Source: Latilactobacillus sakei
GTDB lineage: Bacteria; Bacillota; Bacilli; Lactobacillales; Lactobacillaceae
Direction of reading: 5' to 3'
Assembly: GCA_002953655.1 (NCBI GenBank)
Contig: CP025839.1
Location: 310,001 to 374,000, forward strand
DNA length: 64,000 nt
In this document: one piece after another, positions 28,118-40,393 of the stretch
Numbering within the stretch: position 1 is the stretch's first letter
Layout: each line of letters begins with the position of its first letter
Notes under the pieces: generated by a model
What the model saw: the letters and a program-made list of their open reading frames with translations, nothing else
The model's database searches: none
Told to the model about the DNA's origin: nothing
Program-made: the position numbers and the translations under genes

Positions 28118-28150
28118 ACAGGGGTAGCTAGATGCTATCCCTGTTTTTTA
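28118..28150 (+). terminator. Attenuator terminator before the ABC-F gene
   Basis: ACAGGGGTAGC (28118-28128) pairs with GCTATCCCTGT (28134-28144), followed by six T. It lies only 25 bases before the ABC-F start codon and 100 bases after the leader peptide. Confidence 0.85.
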
Positions 28151-28174
28151 TTGGAAAGAAAGTAGGAAAAGACA

Positions 28175-29717
28175 ATGAGTATTTTAAAAGTCGAAGGACT
28201 AAGTCAACAATTTTTAGACAAACAACTATATGATGACGCCGGGTTCCAAGTCAACAAAGGTGAACACATGGGGATTACTGGCCAAAATGGGGTTGGTAAA
28301 AGTACGCTGATTAACATTCTAACGGGCGCTATTTTACCAGATGAGGGTAAGGTAACTTGGCAAAAAAATATCAAGATTGGTTATTTGGATCAATACGCCA
28401 AATTAGCACCCGGCTTATCCATTTTTGAATTTTTAAAAAGCTTTTGCAGATTTGTATGCGCAGGAAGAACGGATGGGTCAATACTACGCCGACTATGCGA
28501 CGAGTTTAGATGACCAACTACTCGAAAAAGCGGGTGCGATTCAAGAACTTCTTGAAGCTAAGAACTTCTATGAAATTGATACACGGGTTATGCAAGTTGC
28601 GACTGGTTTAGGAATCGATGCGCTAGGAATGGATCATGATGTTTCACAACTTAGTGGGGGCCAGCGATCAAAGATTATTTTGGCGAAGTTATTATTAGAA
28701 GAACCAGACATGTTGTTATTGGATGAACCAACCAATTATTTGGACACCAACCACATCGATTGGCTTAGCGATTACTTGAATAACTTCGAGGGCGCCTTTA
28801 TTACAATTTCCCATGATTATGATTTCTTGGAACGGGTAACAACCTGTATTGCTGATATCGAATTTGGGAAGATTACCAAATATACCGGAACGCTCCAACA
28901 GGCCTTCCGCCAAAAAGCCGATAACCAAGCTAGCTATATGAAGGCTTACGAGAACCAACAAAAGAAAATTGAAAAAACGAAGGCTTACATTCGCAAGTAT
29001 AAAGCGGGTTCACGGTCAACAATTGCCAAGAGTCGTGAGAAACAATTAGCGCACATGGATATTTTGACACCACCCAGTAATCGTGTGAAGGCTAATTTCC
29101 GCTTTCCTTACCACGCAACAGCTAGCCAGATTCTATTGACGACTAACGACTTGGAAATTGGGTACGAAAACGCGCTATTACCCGCCTTGAACTTTTCAAT
29201 TGGTCGAGATCAAAAAGTGGTGCTCAAAGGTTTTAATGGGATTGGTAAGTCGACACTGATTAAAACCATCATTAAAGAAATTCCAGCGATTAGCGGTGAC
29301 TTTGAAATTGCCAGCACGGTGAAGTTTGGTTACTTCAAGCAGGACTTAAAGTGGCCTAACAATATGGCAACCCCGCTCCAATATTTACAAGGTGAGTATC
29401 CAGAACAAAAGCAAAAGGAACTGCGCCAAGTATTATCCCGGACAGGGCTAACGGCGGAAGAAGCGATGAAACCATTGAAACAACTCAGCGGTGGCGAGCA
29501 ATCAAAAGTTAAAATTGCCGAATTACTCTTAACTTCAAGTAACTTTCTTCTATTAGATGAACCCACGAATCATTTAGATGATGATACGAAGAACGCTTTA
29601 CGAAAAGCGATTCAAGAATTTGAGGGCGGTGTCTTACTGGTTACCCATGAAGAAGACTTTTATCAAGGCGATTGGATTGATAAAGTATTGGATGTTGAGT
29701 CCTTGATTAAATCTTGA
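28175..29717 (+). pseudogene. ABC-F family ATPase, frameshifted at an A5 tract
   Basis: Two overlapping frames together encode a soluble twin-ATPase ABC-F protein of about 513 residues. The first (28175-28513) carries Walker A GQNGVGKST. The second carries signature LSGGQRS, the charged inter-domain linker (QKKIEKTKAYIRKYKAG), second Walker A GFNGIGKST and signature LSGGEQS. The homology jumps between frames at TTTTTAAAAAG (28430-28440): removing one A restores an uninterrupted protein. ABC-F proteins work on the ribosome, as translation factors or antibiotic protectors. The attenuator leader favours the resistance or stress branch. The break may be a real mutation, a phase-variable tract or a sequencing error. 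Confidence 0.85.
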
Positions 29718-29810
29718 TGATTTATTTTTAATATATACTGTATCTATAACAGACAAGTGTTAAGCTTATGGGGATAAATGACTAACTTTACTAATACTGG
29801 CGGGGGTCAT

Positions 29811-31415
29811 ATGGATAAAATTGATGTAACAAAATTAACCCAGATGTCGAACTTTGAAGTCGCAGCACTATTTTATAAATACGCGTTGACAAATAGTCGC
29901 GGTTTGCGAGCGATTAACGTTGGACGTGGTAATCCAAATTGGATTAATACCCAAGCGAGATTTGCCTTTAACCGGATTGTTGAGTTTGGGATGAAGGAAT
30001 CCTTACAAACGATTAACTTAGATGATGGGAATCTTGCTGGCTACACCGATCAAACAGGTATCGCGGAACGCTTCAATCAGTTCTTAGATGGTGATAATCC
30101 AGTGGATACTTTTTTGAAGCAGGCCTTGGCTTATACCCGAGACGTCATGCATATCAATCAAGATGAGCTGGTCTTTGAGTGGGTTGATGGCGTTATTGGC
30201 AACCATTATCCTGAACCTTCACGCAGCTTAGTGAATGTTGAAAAGATTTTAAACCGGTATTTAGAAGTAAATCTCTACCGGGGAGAACACCTATCGGATA
30301 AGACGAAGGTCTTTCCAACTGAAGGTGGGACAGCTGCCATGGTTTACCTCTTTAATGAACTAAAGGTCAGCCATATTTTAGAGGCGGGTGATACGATTGC
30401 GATTAATACGCCCATCTTTACACCATACCTACAGATTCCAGAACTAAATGAATTTAAACTACAAGAGTTTAACGTTAGTTCTGATGAATCTGATGATTGG
30501 CAATTGGTCGATCATAAATTTGAAGAGTTAAAGGATCCAAATGTTAAAGCCTTTTTCGTGGTAAACCCAACTAACCCAACTTCTAGAGCTTTTAGTGACC
30601 ATGCATTAGATAAGTTGAAAGAAGTTGTGGAAGCCAATCCCAACCTCGTGATTATTACGGACGATGTTTATGGGACGTTTGTCGATGATTTTAAGACCAT
30701 CTACTCAGTTGTGCCACATAATACATTGTTAGTGTACTCATTCTCTAAATTATATGGCGCAACTGGCCAACGGATTGGTTTAATCGCGATGCATGACGAT
30801 AACATTTTCGATAAATTGATTGAAGAAATGACTGCAGAAGATCCGGTTATTAGAGAAGCTTTCCGGAAACGGTATTCGTACGTCACGAATAAACCACACG
30901 AAATGAGTTTTATCGATCGGACGGTAGCGGATAGCCGAAACATTGGTTTATATCATGCAGCTGGCTTATCAACACCACAACAAATTACCATGGCACTTTT
31001 TAGTTTGACGAACCTGATTTACGAAGGACGAGAAGATCCGTATGTGACAGCATCTAAGGAAATTGTGAGTCATCGTTATAAGGCCTTTTGGGAATCACTG
31101 GGATTAGTCGTTAAGACAACCGAAGAAAATGCGGAATACTACACTGTTTTTAGTATCTATAAGTTAGCCGAGTCGAAATACTCTAAAGACTTCAGGGCAT
31201 ACTTGGAACAAAACTGTAATCATTTAACATTTGAATGGCGACTCGCAGCGGAATATGGGGTTGTTGTAATGGATGGTGCTGGGATGGGAACCAAGGCGGG
31301 GTACTTAAGAATTTCACTTGCTAACCGTCCAGATAAGGACTATGAAACAGTCGGTGGTCGGATTTCTGATTTACTGGCAAGCTACTATACTGAATACTTG
31401 CAATCTAAAGCATAA
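29811..31415 (+). CDS. aspD: L-aspartate 4-decarboxylase (bifunctional aspartate aminotransferase, PLP)
   Basis: This PLP enzyme converts aspartate to alanine and CO2. Large insertions relative to ordinary fold-type I aminotransferases, the long N-terminal region (INVGRGNPNWINTQARFAF) and the PLP-lysine motif SFSKLYGATGQRIG match the AspD family. From ATG 29811 the protein has 534 residues, the usual AspD length; an in-frame ATG 11 codons upstream at 29778 is an alternative. In known systems an aspartate:alanine exchanger (AspT) is adjacent and couples the reaction to proton-motive force, but none is visible here. It is followed by a strong terminator and the rRNA promoters. Confidence 0.9.
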   Translation: MDKIDVTKLTQMSNFEVAALFYKYALTNSRGLRAINVGRGNPNWINTQARFAFNRIVEFGMKESLQTINLDDGNLAGYTDQTGIAERFNQFLDGDNPVDTFLKQALAYTRDVMHINQDELVFEWVDGVIGNHYPEPSRSLVNVEKILNRYLEVNLYRGEHLSDKTKVFPTEGGTAAMVYLFNELKVSHILEAGDTIAINTPIFTPYLQIPELNEFKLQEFNVSSDESDDWQLVDHKFEELKDPNVKAFFVVNPTNPTSRAFSDHALDKLKEVVEANPNLVIITDDVYGTFVDDFKTIYSVVPHNTLLVYSFSKLYGATGQRIGLIAMHDDNIFDKLIEEMTAEDPVIREAFRKRYSYVTNKPHEMSFIDRTVADSRNIGLYHAAGLSTPQQITMALFSLTNLIYEGREDPYVTASKEIVSHRYKAFWESLGLVVKTTEENAEYYTVFSIYKLAESKYSKDFRAYLEQNCNHLTFEWRLAAEYGVVVMDGAGMGTKAGYLRISLANRPDKDYETVGGRISDLLASYYTEYLQSKA

Positions 31416-31427
31416 TAAGGTGTAATG

Positions 31428-31470
31428 AAGGGCGTTAGAACAACGATAAGTTGTTCTAACGCCCTTTTTG
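31428..31470 (+). terminator. Rho-independent terminator after aspD
   Basis: AAGGGCGTTAGAACAAC pairs with GTTGTTCTAACGCCCTT, followed by T residues; it isolates the rRNA operon. Confidence 0.93.
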
Positions 31471-31567
31471 CGTCTTAATCAGTAGGGTTTTATATAGAAG
31501 ACATTAGTTTAATTTAATGCTTATAGGAATAAATTAATCATTTAATCAATTTTTTAGTAATAAGTGC

Positions 31568-31596
31568 TTGACCTAGCTGTATTAAGTTGGTAAGAT
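31568..31596 (+). promoter_or_regulatory. rrn promoter P1 (candidate)
   Basis: TTGACC (31568-31573) and TAAGAT (31591-31596), 17-base spacer, about 370 bases before 16S. Confidence 0.6.
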
Positions 31597-31624
31597 ATAA
31601 AAGTTGTCAAAAGCAAGTCACTCA

Positions 31625-31666
31625 GTAATGAGTAATGAGTAATGAGTAATGAGTAATGAGTAATGA
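31625..31666 (+). repeat. Tandem repeat, six copies of GTAATGA
   Basis: Six exact 7-bp units follow each other between candidate promoters P1 and P2 of the rRNA operon. The copy number could vary by slippage. Confidence 0.97.
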
Positions 31667-31697
31667 AATAAATAATTAAAATGTTTTTGAAAAACAC

Positions 31698-31726
31698 TTG
31701 TTATTTAATTCTAATCGTGATAACAT
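31698..31726 (+). promoter_or_regulatory. rrn promoter P2 (candidate)
   Basis: TTGTTA (31698-31703) and TAACAT (31721-31726), 17-base spacer. Confidence 0.45.
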
Positions 31727-31783
31727 ATTATATATTGCTTACGGAGTTATAACTTCTAAGTGATAAATAATTTTTAAAAGTGT

Positions 31784-31812
31784 TTGACAGATAATTAGTT
31801 ATATGATATAAT
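31784..31812 (+). promoter_or_regulatory. rrn promoter P3, full consensus
   Basis: TTGACA (31784-31789) and TATAAT (31807-31812) with the ideal 17-base spacer. An antitermination boxA-like stretch (CTTTGAAAACTGAAC) follows near 31840. Confidence 0.9.
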
Positions 31813-31963
31813 TAAAAAGCTGTTTCAACGCAGTAGATCTTTGAAAACTGAACAAAGTTTTGATAAACCAAATGTGTAGGGTCGCCCTTTTAGGGCACAA
31901 CATATTTGCGAAGTCAATTTCGCTAGCAAATAAATTAAGTAACAAAACAAGAGCTACAAACTT

Positions 31964-33544
<1,581 letters not shown>

Positions 33545-33763
33545 ATAATACGGAAAACCTTGTACATTTGCGAAATCAAAACTTTGTTTAGTTTTGAGAG
33601 GTCTACTCTCAAACTTTGTTCTTTGAAAACTGGATAATAAGTAATATATTAGTTTTAAAAGCCGAGAAAAACATTGCGTTTTAAAGAGTTTTTTAATAAT
33701 AGAAATATGAATTAGTTCATATCGCTAAACTCAAATAATAACCCTTTACCGTAGGTAAAGATA

Positions 33764-36682
<2,919 letters not shown>

Positions 36683-36770
36683 AGGTGCAATGTTTGGCTT
36701 TTGAAATGAAATATTACTTATTATGCAGTTTTGAGAGAACGAAGTTCTTCTCAGTGCGTAAGCACAAATA

Positions 36771-36888
36771 GTGTGGTGGCGATAGCAAGAAGGATACACC
36801 TGTTCCCATGTCGAACACAGTAGTTAAGCTTCTTAGCGCCGATAGTAGTTGGTGGGAAACTACCTGCGAGGATAGGACGTTGCCACGC
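36771..36888 (+). rRNA. 5S ribosomal RNA
   Basis: A 118-base gene whose ends pair (GTGTGGTGGC with GTTGCCACGC). It holds the 5S-typical CCTGTTCCCATGTCGAACACAG in shorter form around 36800-36822. It ends the operon. Confidence 0.96.
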
Positions 36889-36893
36889 AAATT

Positions 36894-36927
36894 AAAAAGG
36901 TTGAACCTCAGGTTCAGCCTTTTTTGT
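36894..36927 (+). terminator. Terminator of the rRNA operon
   Basis: AAAAAGGTTGAACC pairs with GGTTCAGCCTTTTT, followed by further T. No tRNA cluster follows the operon. Confidence 0.92.
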
Positions 36928-36957
36928 TAGTTATATTTTAATTAGGAAGGGAAAATA

Positions 36958-37293
36958 ATGACTCAAACAATTACAGCGAACAATATAGAGGCCTTTGTTG
37001 CTGAAGAACCGTTAGTTATTTTAGACTTTTGGGCGGACTGGTGCATGCCTTGTAAAATCATGACGCCAATGATTCAAGAATTACAGGCAGCTTCTAATGA
37101 CGCATTTAAGCTCGGGATGGTGGATGTTGAAGATCAACCTGAATTAGCAGAACGATATGCCATTCAATCCGTACCAACCTTATTAATTTTCAAAAAGGGC
37201 AAAGCAACTGAAAAAGTAACGGGTGCTTTCCCTAAAGAAAAATTGAAACGGTATTTAGATAAGAAGATTGCAGAATCTAATCACGAAGGCTAA
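36958..37293 (+). CDS. Thioredoxin-like protein with CMPC active site
   Basis: A single thioredoxin fold of 111 residues. The redox motif is Cys29-Met-Pro-Cys32 (WCMPC) rather than the WCGPC of classical thioredoxin, and the cis-proline is Pro73 (SVPTLLIF). It has no signal peptide, so it acts in the cytoplasm as a disulfide reductase. The changed dipeptide suggests a specialised partner or altered redox potential; the main TrxA is probably elsewhere. It follows the rRNA terminator with its own AGGAAGGG site and is closed by a shared terminator. Confidence 0.88.
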   Translation: MTQTITANNIEAFVAEEPLVILDFWADWCMPCKIMTPMIQELQAASNDAFKLGMVDVEDQPELAERYAIQSVPTLLIFKKGKATEKVTGAFPKEKLKRYLDKKIAESNHEG

Positions 37294-37296
37294 ATA

Positions 37297-37334
37297 AAAG
37301 GCGAGACATCCAAATGGACGTCTCGCCTTTTATT
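37297..37334. terminator. Bidirectional terminator
   Basis: AAAAGGCGAGAC pairs with GTCTCGCCTTTT with a short inner TCC/GGA, between converging genes. Confidence 0.9.
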
Positions 37335-37343
37335 TTGTTAAGC

Positions 37344-38525
37344 TTAAACAATACGACGCACATAGCGATAGAGTAACAGTGCGCTGCATTCACAGATTAG
37401 AATAAGAATGGCTAGTGGGAGATAAGTATAACTGCCCATAATTCCGACAAGTGGTGATAAGAAGATGCCAAAGACGTACATGCCTAAGCCTAAAACCGAA
37501 GAAGCGATACCGGCTTGTTTCCCTTGTCGTTGAAGTGCCAAGGAAGTGACAACGGCATTGATAAGACCAAGAGTTGAAACGACTAGGAATAAACCAATCA
37601 ATGCTAACCAAAGTTTGTTAGGGCCTAAGCCACTGATCAAAATACAGAAACCGCCAATCAGTCCGCCAATGAGGCCTAATTTTAGTTGTTCTAATTCGGT
37701 GAACCAGTTAATCAGAACGGTTGATAATTCTGCCATTAGGATAATCCCAATCCCGTTAATCCCGTAGATAAGACTAAAAGTTGATTTTGAAAGTGAAAAG
37801 ACGTTTTGTAACATAAAACTAGAGCCAGAAATATAACAGAACATTGCGCCGTAGACGAGTCCTTGGATAAGTACGAAACAGATAAAAGGCCGATCTTTAA
37901 AGACTGTTTGAACATTGAGTCGGGTACTGGTTGCCTTTTGATCGGCTGGGGATAACTTGTGCGTTTCTTTAAATCCGAAAATCAAACCGAGTAATAAGAG
38001 TAAGCCGGCACCACCGATGAAACCGAAGATACCTTGCCAGGAAGTATAACGTAATAGTAGACTACCAATTAACGGTGAGATAATCGGGAAAATCCCGTTA
38101 ATGGCCATCAATAATGCGATAAACTTAGTCAGTTGTTTGCCGTTAAAGAGATCCTTCGCAACAGCCCGCGTGACCACTTGGCCAGCAGAACTTGCAAGCC
38201 CTTGGATAAATCTAAGTAAAAAGAATAACCAGATATTATGGGTAACAAGTGATAGAAAACAAGCGATAATGGCTAGTGATGTCCCAATCACCAACGGTTT
38301 TTTGCGACCGACGCGATCACTCCAGGCACCCATGAAAATGGGGCCAATCGCTAACCCCGCTAGGCACATCGTCAAACTAATCTGAATCATGGAAGCGGAA
38401 GTATGAAAATCAGATTCCATAATTGGAAATGCCGGTAAATACATATCGACCAATAAGGGACCATAAGCGCTCAAAGAGCCGAGTAGAACGGATAGCCAGA
38501 TGATTCTTGATTTTGAATAATGCAT
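37344..38525 (-). CDS. MFS multidrug transporter, Bcr/CflA family
   Basis: A 12-helix major facilitator of 393 residues. The DMYLPAFP segment in helix 1 and GAWSDRVGRKKPL in loop 2-3 (MFS motif A) are hallmarks of the Bcr/CflA drug-efflux subfamily. The start at 38525 (MHYSKSR) is chosen because AGGAGGG lies just upstream; the frame continues 17 codons further without a better signal. The substrate is unknown. It is a single-gene unit. Confidence 0.9.
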   Translation of the reverse strand: MHYSKSRIIWLSVLLGSLSAYGPLLVDMYLPAFPIMESDFHTSASMIQISLTMCLAGLAIGPIFMGAWSDRVGRKKPLVIGTSLAIIACFLSLVTHNIWLFFLLRFIQGLASSAGQVVTRAVAKDLFNGKQLTKFIALLMAINGIFPIISPLIGSLLLRYTSWQGIFGFIGGAGLLLLLGLIFGFKETHKLSPADQKATSTRLNVQTVFKDRPFICFVLIQGLVYGAMFCYISGSSFMLQNVFSLSKSTFSLIYGINGIGIILMAELSTVLINWFTELEQLKLGLIGGLIGGFCILISGLGPNKLWLALIGLFLVVSTLGLINAVVTSLALQRQGKQAGIASSVLGLGMYVFGIFLSPLVGIMGSYTYLPLAILILICECSALLLYRYVRRIV

Positions 38526-38758
38526 GAAAACCCTCCTAGATAAGCTGGAAAAAAGTCCAAAAAAATAGCCCGTCATAAACGTAGCTGTCGCAGTACGTAT
38601 TCGAATAGGTGCTATAAATGATGCTTCCTTATTAGATTAACATAGATGGTGAATGATGAGGGGTTCTATGAGCAATTTTTAATCAGATTTATTGTTTCTA
38701 TTTAAGTTTAAACAAGTTATGATGGAGATATTGAGAAAAGAATTGAGTGAGGGTTTGT

Positions 38759-39517
38759 ATGAAAATTGCACAAAAAAATAAAATTCTAGAAACCTGCTTA
38801 ATTGCGGGGCGCATTATGATTGAAAGTGGTTCTGAAATGTACCGAGTTGAAGATACGATGAACCGAATTGCTTATAATGCTGGTATTCAAAAGAGTGTGG
38901 TCTTCACGACACCCACTGGCTTATTTATCGGGATTGAAAATCAACCGTATGTGCAGTTGGAATCAGTTGCAGTGCGTACGATTAATTTAGAAAAAGTTGA
39001 AAATGTTAATACCGCTTCACGGCAGTTTGCGACCAAAGAAATTACGTTAGATCAGTTAAGTACTCGTCTCAAACAAATTGATCAACACACACCTTATTTT
39101 CCGTTGTGGATTCAAATTATTGCAGCGGCTTTTGTATCAGCGTTATTAATGATTATTTTCTCCGGTGAATATGACTGGGCTGATTTATTACCAGCGGCCT
39201 TAGTGGGGGCTTTAGGATATGCCGTTTTTTCTGAAATCAATCGTTTGACTAGCATTCGCTTTATTGGCGAGTTTTTAGGAGCCTTTTCGATTGGTGTATC
39301 AGCTTACTTATTAACGAAGTGGCACCTAGGGGTCGATCTCGATAATATTATTATTGGGGCTGTGATGCCACTTGTGCCTGGTGTGGCGATTACTAATTCG
39401 ATTCGAGATATGTTAGCCGGGCATTTATTATCTGGTATTGTGCGCGGTGTTGAGGCGCTTTTAAGTGCCTTTGCGATTGGAACCGGGATTGCGTTAATCT
39501 TTAGATTCTTAATTTAA
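38759..39517 (+). CDS. Threonine/serine exporter, ThrE N-terminal component (DUF1212)
   Basis: A 252-residue protein: a soluble N-terminal half with the LIAGRIMIESGSEMYRVED segment typical of DUF1212, followed by about five membrane helices from residue 114. In Corynebacterium this domain and the next gene's domain are fused in ThrE, which exports threonine and serine. ATG 38759 fits the GAGTGAGGG site; the frame opens at a GTG four codons earlier. The partner gene follows 17 bases later. Confidence 0.87.
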   Translation: MKIAQKNKILETCLIAGRIMIESGSEMYRVEDTMNRIAYNAGIQKSVVFTTPTGLFIGIENQPYVQLESVAVRTINLEKVENVNTASRQFATKEITLDQLSTRLKQIDQHTPYFPLWIQIIAAAFVSALLMIIFSGEYDWADLLPAALVGALGYAVFSEINRLTSIRFIGEFLGAFSIGVSAYLLTKWHLGVDLDNIIIGAVMPLVPGVAITNSIRDMLAGHLLSGIVRGVEALLSAFAIGTGIALIFRFLI

Positions 39518-39534
39518 TGAAGGTGGTGGGATAG

Positions 39535-40002
39535 TTGCCATATTGGGTACAGTTCATTGTCCAAGCAGTTTTTAGTTATTTTTCAACAGTCGCGTTTGGA
39601 ATCTGTATTAATTTACCGCGGCGCGCACTAGTTTGGTGTGGGATTGCAGGCATGCTTGGTTGGCAGGTTTATTGGGTACTGTTTAACCTTGGTAGTGGTC
39701 GGATGATGGCTAATTTATTCGGGGCGTTAGCTGTCGGGATTGTCGGGAGTATTTTAGCTCGCTATAAACGAATGCCCGTGATCATTTTTAATATTCCTGG
39801 CTTAGTGCCCTTGGTGCCGGGTGGTACTGCCTATCGGGCAGTTCGCAACCTAGTTTTAGGGAACATCTCACAAGCTGTTACCCAGAGTGTTTCGGTAGTG
39901 ATGGTCGCAGGGGCGATTGCAGTCGGTTTTATGTTTGCCCAAATTCTAGCGGATATTACCAGAAAAAGAAGTAGTGTGCCGATTTGGCTTTCAAGACACT
40001 AA
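39535..40002 (+). CDS. Threonine/serine exporter, ThrE C-terminal component (DUF3815)
   Basis: A 155-residue protein with four to five membrane helices, matching the C-terminal membrane half of ThrE (the NIPGLVPLVPGGTAYRAVRN segment is characteristic). The start is TTG at 39535 behind GGTGGTGGG. It should assemble with the preceding gene product as a two-part exporter. The promoter of the downstream RNA begins inside its last codons. Confidence 0.85.
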   Translation: MPYWVQFIVQAVFSYFSTVAFGICINLPRRALVWCGIAGMLGWQVYWVLFNLGSGRMMANLFGALAVGIVGSILARYKRMPVIIFNIPGLVPLVPGGTAYRAVRNLVLGNISQAVTQSVSVVMVAGAIAVGFMFAQILADITRKRSSVPIWLSRH

Positions 40003-40017
40003 AAAGTATGCTATACT
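39989..40017 (+). promoter_or_regulatory. Extended -10 promoter of the structured RNA
   Basis: TGCTATACT (TG at 40009-40010, box 40012-40017) is an extended -10; a weak TTTCAA -35 lies 17 bases upstream. Transcription should start near 40023. Confidence 0.65.
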
Positions 40018-40021
40018 ATTG

Positions 40022-40228
40022 TTATGCGATGAGTCGAGTAAGTCTCGGTAGGCAACTATTCTGCGAAAGCAGCTAGGAGACCCAAAGATACAGGATACCA
40101 CGATTATTAATTTAATCACTTGCCGTATTGCAAGGGTGTTTTCGCCCGCTGTGTTGTGGAGCACATGGTGTTTATTCTTCGGAATACTGTCGAGAAAGAT
40201 CTTTCCTTTTAGGAAGGGTCTTTTTTTG
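40022..40228 (+). ncRNA. Structured non-coding RNA of about 205 nt, class not identified
   Basis: The stretch has its own extended -10 promoter and ends in a rho-independent terminator, with no plausible open frame. Hairpins can be drawn throughout: GTCTC/GAGAC (40042-40046, 40077-40081) enclosing CTGC-GAAA-GCAG (40061-40072); GATTA/TAATC (40102-40117); TTGC/GCAA next to GGGTG-TTTT-CGCCC (40120-40147); TGTG/CACA (40150-40165); and TATTC-TTCG-GAATA (40173-40186). GNRA and UUCG tetraloops indicate selected structure. It does not look like tmRNA, SRP RNA, RNase P RNA or a riboswitch I know. It is followed by the cystine symporter gene, which appears to have a separate promoter. Confidence 0.72.
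40195..40228 (+). terminator. Terminator of the structured RNA
   Basis: AGATCTTTCC (40198-40207) pairs with GGAAGGGTCT (40212-40221) including two G-U pairs, followed by seven T. Confidence 0.88.
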
Positions 40229-40273
40229 TGCTCCCAATCGGGTTTTCTGTAAATTTCAGGTTAAAAATTGAAA

Positions 40274-40311
40274 GAAATAATGTGGTTTAATGGCTTTTCA
40301 CGAATTATTTC
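40274..40311 (+). other. Inverted repeat upstream of tcyP
   Basis: GAAATAAT (40274-40281) and ATTATTTC (40304-40311) are exact inverted repeats 22 bases apart. With no T run it is not a terminator; it could be an operator pair for the cystine symporter gene. Confidence 0.4.
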
Positions 40312-40393
40312 AGAAATTAGGGCTTACTTAATGCAAAAAAAGTGGTTTTCGTTTACAATAAGTAAGTATTGAAAAAGGAAATGAGGGATAGAG

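Larger units (their letters stand above)
27867..28174 (+). promoter_or_regulatory. Attenuator leader of the ABC-F gene
   Basis: This 314-base gap holds a possible promoter (TTGCTT 27867-27872, TAACAT 27890-27895), a short open frame (27928-28011), long-range inverted repeats (CATCTATA near 28018 with TATAGATG near 28079; GACTTT near 28049 with AAAGTC near 28096) and a strong terminator immediately before the ABC-F gene. This arrangement is typical of translation-sensing attenuation ahead of ABC-F and other ribosome-acting resistance genes. Confidence 0.7.

Noticed and set aside
31625-31666. CRISPR-like array
   Set aside because: The units are 7 bp without spacers; this is a simple tandem repeat and no cas gene is near.
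40042-40081. c-di-GMP-I or M-box riboswitch in the structured RNA
   Set aside because: A GGCAA stretch and a GAAA-capped stem look superficially similar, but the conserved core bases of these classes are absent and the unit ends in its own terminator.
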